A stretch of 64,000 nt of DNA, from the NCBI GenBank assembly GCA_035511075.1, contig DATKFW010000152.1, positions 1-64,000 on the forward strand, given 5' to 3'. The DNA comes from DATAUD01 sp035511075. Its GTDB lineage: Bacteria > Verrucomicrobiota > Verrucomicrobiia > Limisphaerales > Palsa-1400. Numbering within the stretch: the stretch's first letter is position 1; each line of letters begins with the position of its first letter. Below the pieces are notes generated by a model. That model saw only the letters and a list, made by a program, of their open reading frames with translations. It did no database searches and was not told the DNA's origin. Shown in pieces: positions 25,616 through 33,487 of the stretch. A program made the position numbers and the translations under genes.

Positions 25616-26595
25616 GCAAAAAAGCGAATCCTACAATCATCGGTCTGTTCTTTGCTATTGGGCTAGTATTGTGCCTCGGCGGCCTCCTCATTTTTAGTTC
25701 GCGCAGTCTCTTTCACCCCCAATTCAAAACCATCCTTTACTTTAACGCCTCTCTGAAAGGCTTGAATCCAGGTGCCCCTGTGAAATTTCGCGGTGTTAAC
25801 GTCGGTTCGGTCGTGGACGTACTCATTCGGCATAATCAAGCCACTAATGATTTTTCCATGCCAGTCGTGATTGCGATTGACAAGAAACTCGCTCAAATCA
25901 AATCAGACGAGCAGCTTCGTATTGGAGAAAAGGACCACCTCGACCAAATCATCGGACAAGGACTCCGCGCGCGGCTGGATAGCGAGAGCCTGGTCACCGG
26001 TGTCCTCTACGTTGCCCTAGACATAATCCCCGACGCTTCACCGCCGGTATTTCATCAATTAACCCCGGAGTATCAAGAGATCCCAACTGTCTCTAGCGAC
26101 CTGCAACAATTGATGGCCAGCGTTGCTCATCTCAATCTTCAAGGCCTTTCAGAAAAGCTTGGCGGAATTCTGGCGCACGTTGACGTGATTCTCGGTCAGT
26201 TGGATATGCCTGGCATAAATGCCGGAGTAACCAATTTACTCGGATCGGCGAATCATGTGGTCACCGCACCTGACCTTACAAACTCATTGACTTCCCTCAG
26301 AAGGACTTTGGACCAGGCCGAGGTATTGGTGCGACATGTGGATGGGCGCGTTGACCCGCTCGTTGACAGTGCCACCAATACCCTGAACGACGCGGGGAAG
26401 ACTCTGGCCGACCTGAGGGTTAGCCTGCAGAGCGTTTCTGACCTTTTGGGGCCAGACTCCGCCGTCCGCCCCGGTCTTGCGCGGGCGCTGGAGGAACTGG
26501 GGAACGCAAGCCACTCGGTCGCCGACCTGGCCGACTTTCTCAAGCGCAATCCAAATGCATTGCTGGTTGGAAAAAAGTCAAAGGAACTACCATGA
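25612..26595 (+). CDS. MCE/MlaD-family lipid-binding protein
   Basis: 327 residues. One N-terminal membrane anchor (IIGLFFAIGLVLCLGGLLIF), then a single MCE domain at about residues 38-140 (FNASLKGLNPGAPVKFRGVNVGSV...). The rest is helical with repeats such as VRHVDGRVDPLVDSATNTL, likely a periplasmic coil. MCE rings pass lipids through the periplasm. The sequence resembles the longer PqiB/YebT-like periplasmic family in tail length but has only one MCE domain. Overlaps neighbours by 4 bases on both sides. Confidence 0.93.
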   Translation: MSKKANPTIIGLFFAIGLVLCLGGLLIFSSRSLFHPQFKTILYFNASLKGLNPGAPVKFRGVNVGSVVDVLIRHNQATNDFSMPVVIAIDKKLAQIKSDEQLRIGEKDHLDQIIGQGLRARLDSESLVTGVLYVALDIIPDASPPVFHQLTPEYQEIPTVSSDLQQLMASVAHLNLQGLSEKLGGILAHVDVILGQLDMPGINAGVTNLLGSANHVVTAPDLTNSLTSLRRTLDQAEVLVRHVDGRVDPLVDSATNTLNDAGKTLADLRVSLQSVSDLLGPDSAVRPGLARALEELGNASHSVADLADFLKRNPNALLVGKKSKELP

Positions 26596-27206
26596 TCGCA
26601 CGTTGCTATATCGCTCTAGCGTTTGTTTGCACGATCCTCTCCGGCTGCATGTTCAGGCCGGTAACCATTTCAACCCGTCACTTTGCTCTGACGCCGATTC
26701 CAACGAGTGAACCACGACAGGCCGCGTTGTCCGACCCCGAGAAGCTGTCGGTTGGGATTGGTTTCGTGAAAATGCCCTCCTACCTCTTGCGCAACTCCAT
26801 AGCCGTCCGCAACGGCGACAACGAAATTGAATACCTTGAGGATGCGCTTTGGAGCGAGCGCCTTGACGAATCTTTTCAGCGCGACTTGGCTGCTAATCTG
26901 GCCGAACTTCTCCCTTCCGACAGCATTTATCTCACAGATTGGGCTCACGACCAGGTGATGGTCGCCGTGTATATCAGCGTGCAGCAATTCGATGTCGATA
27001 TAAACGGCCACGGCACATTAATAGCACAATGGCGCATTACCGCTCCCGGCAGCGATGTTCCGCTGAAAAGTGGCCGGGCGCGACTTGACCGGACTGGCGT
27101 TTCGCCACGCGGCAAACCGGAAGTTGTTGCGGAAACTCTAAGCGATCTGGCGGCTCAGTTCAGTCGCGACCTCGCACGATCTATCCGTGAGACAAGAAGA
27201 TCGTAA
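26592..27206 (+). CDS. PqiC-like ABC transport auxiliary lipoprotein
   Basis: 204 residues. Lipoprotein signal with lipobox ILSGC (Cys19). The body matches the PqiC/DUF330 type: FALTPIP near the start, VGIGFVKMPSYLLRNSIAVR and LWSERLDESFQRDLAANL. It probably sits at the inner face of the outer membrane as docking partner of the MCE protein. ATGA overlap with the MCE gene. With a separate MlaA-type protein at 16.7 kb it completes an envelope lipid path, mixing Mla-like permease/ATPase with a Pqi-like lipoprotein. Confidence 0.88.
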   Translation: MIARCYIALAFVCTILSGCMFRPVTISTRHFALTPIPTSEPRQAALSDPEKLSVGIGFVKMPSYLLRNSIAVRNGDNEIEYLEDALWSERLDESFQRDLAANLAELLPSDSIYLTDWAHDQVMVAVYISVQQFDVDINGHGTLIAQWRITAPGSDVPLKSGRARLDRTGVSPRGKPEVVAETLSDLAAQFSRDLARSIRETRRS

Positions 27207-27246
27207 CTTAGGACGCTTGCAACGGAGATTATGACGAACAGTAGTG

Positions 27247-27954
27247 ATGAATATTCTTAGCGAGAAGCAGATGCGGCTTGTCATTGTCGGCGCGACTGGG
27301 ATGGTGGGCGGATACGCCCTTCGCTACGCGCTTGGTCATCCCGCTGTCAAACAGGTAACGGCCATCGGTCGCAGAAAACTCGGCATTTCGCATCCTAAGC
27401 TGAAAGAGGTTGTCCATCGAGATTTCGCGGACTGCTCCGCACTCGCGCACGAGATCTCGGGACAGAACGCAGCGGTCTTTTGCCTGGGCGCATATACCGG
27501 TGCGGTGTCGGACGAAGATCTCCGCGCGATAACCGTGGACTACATGGTCGAGTTCGCGCGAATTTTCCACGGCAGCAGCCCTGACGCAGCATTTTCTTTC
27601 TTGAGCGGGAGTGGCGCGGACCCGACGGGACGAAGCCGGATGGCTTTCGCACGCTACAAAGGAGAGGCCGAGAAGGCATTGCTCGCGGCAGGGTTTCCCC
27701 GCGTTTACATCTTCCGACCCGCGTATATCTATCCTGTGGAGCCTCGAAAGGAACCCAACTTCGGCTACCGCCTTTTGCGGGGTATCTATCCTGCGTTTCG
27801 GCTGCTGTTTCCCAGCCAGGTGATTCGGGCCGACGACTTGGCCCGGGTCATGGTTGACGCAGCCGTCCGGGGAAATGGACAACGCGAAAGCCAGATTTTC
27901 GAGAACCGGGACATCCGATCCATGGCCGAGTCGCTCCATCACACAACAACGTGA
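27247..27954 (+). CDS. NAD(P)-binding oxidoreductase, atypical SDR type
   Basis: 235 residues from ATG 27247 (ATG 27271 is an alternative). The Rossmann start is LVIVGATGMVGGYALRYAL with the GxxGxxG loop, then a basic NADP-type residue pair in AIGRRKLG. FSFLSGSGADPTGRSRMAFARYKGEAE places Ser and a YK pair as in the HTATIP2/atypical SDR group. The C-terminal part (RPAYIYPVEPR) closes the substrate site. It starts 40 bases after the lipid transport operon on the same strand; a functional tie is not shown. Confidence 0.85.
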   Translation: MNILSEKQMRLVIVGATGMVGGYALRYALGHPAVKQVTAIGRRKLGISHPKLKEVVHRDFADCSALAHEISGQNAAVFCLGAYTGAVSDEDLRAITVDYMVEFARIFHGSSPDAAFSFLSGSGADPTGRSRMAFARYKGEAEKALLAAGFPRVYIFRPAYIYPVEPRKEPNFGYRLLRGIYPAFRLLFPSQVIRADDLARVMVDAAVRGNGQRESQIFENRDIRSMAESLHHTTT

Positions 27955-28020
27955 TCCAAGCAAGCGGGCGAAAGCGGTTTGACGGAAGCTTTACTTGATT
28001 GTTTGAGTCCCACCGCCGTT

Positions 28021-29100
28021 TTACGCCAACGAAAAAGAAGGCGTTGAATCGGAGCGGCTGAGTCTATCGTTCTGGTCTTGAATTATCGGCACGACTTCTG
28101 TGCCGAGAAGCTCAATCGCGTGTAGGAGCTTTGTTTGCGGCAGCGTGGCAACCGTCATTTGAAAGCTGACCCGCGAAAGTCCGCCCAAAGTCTCATTCAC
28201 ATATAGAATTTTCTCCGCGACGGTCGCAGCACCGCCAATGAACAGCGCCCCCGTCCGACCTCGCAGCGCTTCATATTGGGCGCGATTGACCGGCGGCCAG
28301 CCTCGCTCTCTCCCGATCTCTGTAAACGTGTGCGCGTACCCGGGATAAAAATCGTCGGCGGCTTGTTTCGCATTATCGCCAATAAATCCAATTACGTGCA
28401 GGCCAACTTTTATTTTTTCCGGCGCATGTCCGGCTTTGACGGCCGCCTGACGATAAAGGTCGATAAGGGGGCGAAACCGGCGCGGTTCGCCTCCGATAAT
28501 CGCCACCATCAACGGAAGCCCAAGCTTTCCCGCTCGCACAAATGATTCGGGCGTACCGCCCACGCCAACCCAAATCGGCAAGGGGTTTTGAATTGGACGA
28601 GGATAGACCTCCTGGCCGGTAAGGGCCGGGCGGTGCTTACCTGCCCAATGGATCTCCGTTCCGGCCCGAATTTTCAGCAGCAGCTCGAGCTTTTCGGCAT
28701 ACAGTTCGTCGTAGTCCTCCAGCTTGAATCCAAAGAGCGGAAATGCTTCGATGGAAGAGCCTCGACCCGCGATAATCTCGGCGCGCCCGTGTGAGAGAAG
28801 ATCAAGCGTGGCAAACTCCTGAAACACACGAACCGGATCGGCGGCGCTAAGGACGGTGACCGCGCTGGTGAGACGAATTTTCTTCGTGCGGGCTGCCGCC
28901 GCGCCGAGAATCACCGCGGGGGCGGAATCCAGGAACTCGCGCCTGTGATGTTCGCCCACGCCAAAAACATTGATGCCAACCTGGTCGGCAAGCTCGACCT
29001 GCGTGAGCAAGTTCTCAAGCAGATGGTCCGGCTGAATATCAACGCCGCTTCCCGGCGGCGCAATCGCCGTTGCGAAACTGTCGATTCCAATTTCCATCAT
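28021..29100 (-). CDS. LLM-class flavin-dependent oxidoreductase
   Basis: Luciferase-like monooxygenase fold, using FMN or F420. 359 residues from ATG 29100, chosen for a strong AAGGAGG 5 bases upstream. Hallmarks: EIGIDSFATAIAPP start, VGINVFGVGEHHRREF (the H of the flavin site), RIRLTSAVTVLS-like strand, GRAEIIAGRGSSIEAFPLFG and PLPIWVGVGGTPES. Last gene of marR-doxX-LLM; probably acts on an oxidised small molecule. Substrate not determinable. Confidence 0.92.
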   Translation of the reverse strand: MMEIGIDSFATAIAPPGSGVDIQPDHLLENLLTQVELADQVGINVFGVGEHHRREFLDSAPAVILGAAAARTKKIRLTSAVTVLSAADPVRVFQEFATLDLLSHGRAEIIAGRGSSIEAFPLFGFKLEDYDELYAEKLELLLKIRAGTEIHWAGKHRPALTGQEVYPRPIQNPLPIWVGVGGTPESFVRAGKLGLPLMVAIIGGEPRRFRPLIDLYRQAAVKAGHAPEKIKVGLHVIGFIGDNAKQAADDFYPGYAHTFTEIGRERGWPPVNRAQYEALRGRTGALFIGGAATVAEKILYVNETLGGLSRVSFQMTVATLPQTKLLHAIELLGTEVVPIIQDQNDRLSRSDSTPSFSLA

Positions 29101-29114
29101 ATTTCCCTCCTTAT

Positions 29115-29489
29115 TCAGGGCCTCACCAATCCCGCGAAAGCAGCGCGGTAATGCCACAGAACGACGAGGGTAAGCACCGCAACGATGAGGGCGATCGGCA
29201 GCCCGGTGGGATCGAGCAAACTGTGAAAGAGCAATATGTTGACAATGACCGGGCCGAGCAGCGTCAACCCAAGCGGGACGAATCGACCCGCCAACAGGAG
29301 CGCGCCGCCGATGACTTGCAGAGCCCCGACCGCGTAAAGGTAGTGGCTGACGAAGAGCGCCTTGACAAAATCGCCAGCCGGGCCGGTCGGTGGAGGTGGT
29401 TGGTGAAGGAATTGCAGGAATACGTTCAGTCCGAAAACGACGAACACCAAGCCCACCAAAACCCGTGAAATCGCAACAATGATTTTCAT
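29115..29489 (-). CDS. DoxX-family small membrane protein
   Basis: 124 residues from ATG 29489 with AAAGGA 6 bases upstream. Four hydrophobic helices (IIVAISRVLVGLVFVVFGLN, LYAVGALQVIGGALLLAG, LLGPVIVNILLFH, ALIVAVLTLVVLWHY) with the conserved G-N-V-F-L-Q-F-L loop place it in the DoxX/YphA-like group, linked to redox balance or thiosulfate metabolism in some bacteria. Lies between a MarR regulator and a flavin oxidoreductase on one strand; 14 bases from the latter. Confidence 0.88.
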   Translation of the reverse strand: MKIIVAISRVLVGLVFVVFGLNVFLQFLHQPPPPTGPAGDFVKALFVSHYLYAVGALQVIGGALLLAGRFVPLGLTLLGPVIVNILLFHSLLDPTGLPIALIVAVLTLVVLWHYRAAFAGLVRP

Positions 29490-29552
29490 AGTTTTTCCTT
29501 TCATTTATTTCATTTCTGCATGGTGCATATCTGCATTAAATTTCCAACAAAA

Positions 29553-29957
29553 TTATTGAATGGCGTCGAGAGCGCGAACCAGCGCCGCCTGATCAAGCGC
29601 TGAAAGCTTTTTTCTGACTTCCTCGTGAACCTTGTTCGCCACCTTGACCCCTGCCGCGTGACGTTTGCGGCCGAGTTTCGTCACCTCGGCTTTCACACCA
29701 CGGCGATCCGTAGGGTCGTCGATGCGTTTGGCCAGGCCCTCGGCTTCCAGTCGATCAACCAACTGGGTGACATTGGAGCGGACACAGGTAAGTTTCTCAG
29801 CCAACTCGCTCAAGCTCAGGGGCTGGTCCTGTGATACCAGAACAGAGAGGGCGGCAAATTTAGACCCGGACAAATTGACAGTCGCCAACGCCTCCTCAAA
29901 CCGACTCTCAATACTGTGAGCGGCGTGAATCAAAGAGAATGCGATCCGTTCATTCAC
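29553..29957 (-). CDS. MarR-family transcriptional regulator
   Basis: 134 residues from GTG 29957. Helix-turn-helix in PLSLSELAEKLTCVRSNVTQL with wing LAKRIDDPTDRRGVKAEVT. Heads an operon with DoxX and an LLM oxidoreductase. A promoter (TTGACG-N17-TATCAT) ends 7 bases before the GTG, so the transcript start should fall on the start codon itself. An inverted repeat at 29951-29966 overlaps the start and -10 and is a probable self-operator. Longer frames upstream to 30092 lack a start fitting this promoter. Confidence 0.88.
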   Translation of the reverse strand: MNERIAFSLIHAAHSIESRFEEALATVNLSGSKFAALSVLVSQDQPLSLSELAEKLTCVRSNVTQLVDRLEAEGLAKRIDDPTDRRGVKAEVTKLGRKRHAAGVKVANKVHEEVRKKLSALDQAALVRALDAIQ

Positions 29958-29992
29958 ATATGAATGATACAGCAGTGATGCAGCGCCGTCAA
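29951..29992 (-). promoter_or_regulatory. Sigma-70 promoter and operator of the second marR operon
   Basis: Minus strand: -35 TTGACG (29992-29987), 17-base spacer, -10 TATCAT (29969-29964). The inverted repeat CATTCA-TATG-TGAATG (29951-29966) covers the -10 edge and the GTG start codon, so bound regulator would occlude both. Confidence 0.7.
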
Positions 29993-30025
29993 GGCTGTAA
30001 TCGGCATAAATTGGGCCAGGGCCTG

Positions 30026-31141
30026 CTAATCCTCCGCCTTGCCCGGAAAAAGAGCCTCGCAGTCCAATGTTTTCGGGCCGTCCGCGCCACACAGGGCAAA
30101 TTTAGTTTCGTAAAGCGACACGACGGCATAGTCGCTCCTGGCGTTGAGAATGTAAAAGGTGACGTTGAAATTTGGTTTGCCATGGCTGTTGAGCAGGCGC
30201 TTTTCCACCGTGTTGGCGACGATCCGCTTCAGCGCCAGCATGCCTGAGTCCTTCGGCGCCGTCCCCTGGCGCATGAATTCCACAATCAAAAACGACGCCA
30301 GGCTGAACAGGTTCGCTTCACCGCGCCCGGTCGAACCCACCGCCCCGATTTCCCCGTCAACATAAAGTCCCGCGCCGAGAATCGGCGAGTCTCCCACGCG
30401 GCCCGGAATTTTAAAAGCCAGCCCGCTGGTCGTGGTGACCCCGCAAATTTCCCCCTTTGCGTTGATGCCATTGCAGTTGATCGTGCCAAAGACATGATCG
30501 CGGTCGAGCAAACCTTCAGCCACCATTTTCGTCCGCTCGCGGATGCCCGCCTCTGAGCGTGACTTGGGATCGAGATAATGTTCCGGATCAGTCCGGCGCT
30601 TCCATTCCAGCCACAATTTGCGCGACTTATCGGTCATCAAATTGTCCTCGATCTTAAACCCCATGTTTCGCGCAAAGGCCTGCGCCCCCTTTCCCACGAG
30701 CAAATGATTGTCCGTTTCCTCCATCACCTTCTTGGCGACAAGAGACGGCGTGCGGACCCCCTCAATGCACGCCACCGCACCGGCCCGCTTCAACGGCCCG
30801 TGCATCACAGACGCGTCCAGTTGCACGACCCCGTCGGCATTGGGTAGGCCGCCGTAACCCACACTGGTATCCTCCGGGTCCAACTCGACAATGTTCACGC
30901 CGGCAATCACCGCATCGAGCACATCGGCGCCTTCGGTGATCATTTTATAGGCTCGCGCGACGGCCGTCATCCCGTCGGGGTCCTTGGAGCGGTTTCCGTT
31001 GGCCGCTGAAATCACCAACGGCTTGACGGTCGAACTCGTCAGAATTTGGGGCGACTGGGCCAGCGCGCCGAGCGATCCGGAGGCCAGCGCCCCCAGTCCG
31101 GCAGCGGCCACGAATTTCCTCCGGGATAGTTGTTTTTTCAC
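30026..31141 (-). CDS. N4-(beta-N-acetylglucosaminyl)-L-asparaginase, Tat-exported
   Basis: Ntn-hydrolase that cleaves the sugar-asparagine link of glycopeptides. 371 residues from GTG 31141 (TTG 31150 also possible). The start KKQLSRRKFVAAAGLGALA is a twin-arginine signal peptide, so it acts outside the cytoplasm. The self-processing site is HVFGTINCNG with nucleophile Thr220; the residue before it is Gly rather than the Asp of human and flavobacterial enzymes. Substrate loop GVTTTSGLAFKIPGRVGDSP and GAGLYVDGEIGAVGSTGRGE match the family closely. Likely degrades environmental glycoprotein. Immediately upstream of the marR-doxX-LLM operon on the same strand. Confidence 0.92.
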   Translation of the reverse strand: MKKQLSRRKFVAAAGLGALASGSLGALAQSPQILTSSTVKPLVISAANGNRSKDPDGMTAVARAYKMITEGADVLDAVIAGVNIVELDPEDTSVGYGGLPNADGVVQLDASVMHGPLKRAGAVACIEGVRTPSLVAKKVMEETDNHLLVGKGAQAFARNMGFKIEDNLMTDKSRKLWLEWKRRTDPEHYLDPKSRSEAGIRERTKMVAEGLLDRDHVFGTINCNGINAKGEICGVTTTSGLAFKIPGRVGDSPILGAGLYVDGEIGAVGSTGRGEANLFSLASFLIVEFMRQGTAPKDSGMLALKRIVANTVEKRLLNSHGKPNFNVTFYILNARSDYAVVSLYETKFALCGADGPKTLDCEALFPGKAED

Positions 31142-31269
31142 GCGACGCAACTTTCGGCCACGCTAATCCTCGGACCAGCCGGCGACAAGTTCAAAAAACA
31201 CGCCGCGATCGGCGAATTTCATTGCGCATTCCGAGTGCCCCATCGGTCATCCGGGGTTTGGCGCGGGAA

Positions 31270-31491
31270 TCATTTCAGCCGTTCCAGCCTGGAATCGCGA
31301 TTGTGGTCGTCACAGGTCAGGACAAAATGACCGCAGATTCCATCCTGCGTGACAAATTTTTGCAGCAGTGACGCTGGAAATTGAACGTTTTGGCCAGTGG
31401 TGCAACGAACAATAACATGGCGGGCGGTCCCGCGATAATAGTCCAGATACTGATCCGCCGTAATGCGGAGATGAAATTCGTATCGATTCAT
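31270..31491 (-). CDS. DUF2835 family small protein
   Basis: 73 residues from ATG 31491. Matches DUF2835 over its length: MNRYEFHLRITADQYLDYYRG, ARHVIVRCTTGQNVQFPAS and LLQKFVTQDGICGHFVLTCD. A small cytoplasmic beta-rich protein of unknown function, usually encoded singly. An earlier in-frame start at 31521 adds only ten unconserved residues. Confidence 0.82.
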   Translation of the reverse strand: MNRYEFHLRITADQYLDYYRGTARHVIVRCTTGQNVQFPASLLQKFVTQDGICGHFVLTCDDHNRDSRLERLK

Positions 31492-31762
31492 GGTCAATGG
31501 TGTCCCGCACGCGGTTGACATCTGATTGAACCATTTTCCCGCAGGACGTCACGCGCTAAATGACCGCCGCCGGCGTGCCGGGTATCGGTGGCGCCCCGCG
31601 CGGGCGCTTTGGTTGCGGCCGATAAATTCCCTGGTTTCGTCAGAGAAAGGGTTTACGTTCAAGGGGCAAGAATGTCCTGGCGCGCCGAGTGCGCGGGCCA
31701 TTCTTACCCGCGGGACCGCCCGCGCAGCATGCTTGAGCCGTCTTTGGGAGGCAGGAACCTCC

Positions 31763-31778
31763 TGGCACACGTGTTGCT
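31763..31778 (+). promoter_or_regulatory. Sigma-54 promoter of fliW-csrA
   Basis: TGGCAC-ACGTG-TTGCT: GG at 31764-31765 and GC at 31776-31777 with exactly 10 bases between, matching the sigma-54 consensus at every key base. Start of transcription would be near 31789, 17 bases before the fliW ATG. Confidence 0.85.
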
Positions 31779-31805
31779 TGACCGGTTTGCCAGCGAGAGA
31801 AACAA

Positions 31806-32231
31806 ATGAATGACCTGGAACTAATGGATCCTGAGAAACACACAAACGAAGTCAAAGACCTCGTCCACCTTCCGCTTGGCTTGCTGGGCTTCGAGCGCGT
31901 GAAGAACTATGTTCTGCTGGCCAAACGGGAGCAGGAACCCTTCCTGTGGTTCCAAATGGCCGAGGACGCCAAGCACGCCTTCCTGGTTGTCCCGCCCCAT
32001 TTCGTTGTTACCGATTATCAGCCGGAACTCAGTAAAGAGGACGTCGAATTCCTGGATTTGATCGATCCCGCCGACGCCTTCGTCCTCAATATTGTCACGT
32101 TGCGCGGCGCGAGGAATGGAACCGTCAATTTGAAGGGTCCAATTGTCATCAATCGCCGCACATTGATTGGCAAACAAGTCATTCCCGTCAATGCCGCCGA
32201 GTATGCAACCCATCATCCTTTGCCGGTCTGA
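31806..32231 (+). CDS. fliW: Flagellar assembly factor FliW
   Basis: 141 residues. FliW binds both flagellin and CsrA: while bound to free flagellin it releases CsrA, which then represses flagellin translation. Family marks: LVHLPLGLLGFERVKNYVLL, PFLWFQMAEDAKHAFLVVPP and NIVTLRGARNGTVNLKGPIVINRRT. It is 24 bases before csrA on the same strand, the classic pair, and has a sigma-54 promoter. Flagellin lies 10 kb downstream with CsrA-like target hairpins in its leader. Confidence 0.95.
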   Translation: MNDLELMDPEKHTNEVKDLVHLPLGLLGFERVKNYVLLAKREQEPFLWFQMAEDAKHAFLVVPPHFVVTDYQPELSKEDVEFLDLIDPADAFVLNIVTLRGARNGTVNLKGPIVINRRTLIGKQVIPVNAAEYATHHPLPV

Positions 32232-32255
32232 TAGGGTTCACCCAGCTACACGCCT

Positions 32256-32576
32256 ATGCTCATTCTCTCCCGCAAACCCGGCGAAAGCATCGTCATCGAC
32301 GGCCGGATTACGGTCAAAATAATCCGCATCGACGGCGACGCCGTAAAAGTCGGCATCGAGGCTCCTTCCACAGTGCCGGTGCATCGCCAGGAGGTTTATG
32401 CCGAAATTCAAAAAAACAATCAGGAGGCCATGACTCACACCGAGGCGAAACTGCCTCGTTTGGTCGCGCCGTTGGCTTCCGTTCCCAATTCCAAGAACAA
32501 GTCCGACCTCGCGGATTCACCCGCTTCCCCGGCACCGGTTGTCCCCAAATTGACAAAGCCCACACCGCGCAAATAA
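32256..32576 (+). CDS. csrA: Carbon storage regulator CsrA with C-terminal extension
   Basis: RNA-binding translational regulator. Residues 1-60 are a canonical CsrA: MLILSRKPGESIVIDGRITV, KIIRIDGDAVKVGIEAP and the RNA-contacting VHRQEVY. The protein is 106 residues against the usual 60-80; the extra Pro/Lys/Ser-rich tail (SPASPAPVVPKLTKPTPRK) has no recognised fold. The first reading-frame ATG is unambiguous. Pairs with FliW; likely target is the flagellin mRNA leader. Confidence 0.95.
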   Translation: MLILSRKPGESIVIDGRITVKIIRIDGDAVKVGIEAPSTVPVHRQEVYAEIQKNNQEAMTHTEAKLPRLVAPLASVPNSKNKSDLADSPASPAPVVPKLTKPTPRK

Positions 32577-32587
32577 GAAAGGCGCAG

Positions 32588-33319
32588 TCATCGGCACGCA
32601 GGCGACCGAAGTCGCTCATCAACCGCAAGGACGATGCCATCCGGTTGCGCGGAAGGTCGGGCACATTCAAAGGTCACGGCGTATCCGTGTTGTTTCATCA
32701 AATTAATCACGGATGCGTGGATCTTGTCGCCATGCGTCCCCACTAGAAAAGTGGAAATCGCGGACCTATCGGCGCTCGCAAAGAATTTCTCCAGGACCGG
32801 CCACTCCAACCCCTGGATATCCATCTGCACAAGGTCTATCCGGGCTCCAATTGTCCGGCAGAGTTGAGCCAGGGTCGTGGTCTTGACTCGCACGACCCGC
32901 CCCGACACGCGCTCCGAGGGGTCCAAAAGCCGGCTCCCGTAGCTGTCGTCCAATAACTGCGCCTCGACTTCGTCCTTCGCGGCGATGGCAATCTCATGAA
33001 GCCGGACATCGCCAAAGTTCAGCCGGTTTATCGGAAGATTTTCTTTGAATCGCTCCACCTGGCTGGGCAACGGTTCCACCCCGTGAACGGTCAAGTCCGG
33101 TCGTTTCAATTTCGCCAATATCACGTAATAGCCGACCGCGGTGCCCACATTCAGAAAGATTCCGCCCGGCGGCACGTCGGCCAGGGCCGCGAGAAACACA
33201 TCTTCCTCGTCCGCCTCATGCACATTCCGCGTGCGATATCGGGCGCGCTGGACATCCAGCAAATGATGGTCGTGGATGCGCACGCCGTTGTCGAAAATGT
33301 GAATGGCCAATTGCCCCAT
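32588..33319 (-). CDS. FkbM-family methyltransferase
   Basis: SAM-dependent O-methyltransferase of 243 residues from ATG 33319. SAM-binding motif I is GGIFLNVGTAVGYYVILAKL (D/N-x-G-x-x-x-G type), with an acidic LTVHGVEPLP strand next, and the FkbM domain continues to VQMDIQGLEWPVLEKF. FkbM enzymes methylate sugars and other hydroxyls; several act on surface or flagellar glycans. It lies convergently 11 bases after csrA and divergently from a sulfotransferase, in front of a giant glycosyltransferase. A role in modifying the flagellin glycan is inferred from this context only. Confidence 0.88.
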   Translation of the reverse strand: MGQLAIHIFDNGVRIHDHHLLDVQRARYRTRNVHEADEEDVFLAALADVPPGGIFLNVGTAVGYYVILAKLKRPDLTVHGVEPLPSQVERFKENLPINRLNFGDVRLHEIAIAAKDEVEAQLLDDSYGSRLLDPSERVSGRVVRVKTTTLAQLCRTIGARIDLVQMDIQGLEWPVLEKFFASADRSAISTFLVGTHGDKIHASVINLMKQHGYAVTFECARPSAQPDGIVLAVDERLRSPACR

Positions 33320-33487
33320 AGAACGATCGAGCGTAACCCACCGCCTGTCTCAGTCAAGAAATCCAGTCACCCCGCCAACCGGCCCGATTCCCGCCGATTT
33401 TTCTTGTCAACTCCGGGAGCGCCACGCAAAGTCCAAAAATCCGGGCATCCGCCGCTGTGGAGGGCGCGGTTGTGGCCCGGATAAAAT

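Noticed and set aside
31549..31845. 98-codon minus-strand frame before fliW
   Set aside because: Crosses the sigma-54 promoter and the fliW start; no recognised motif.
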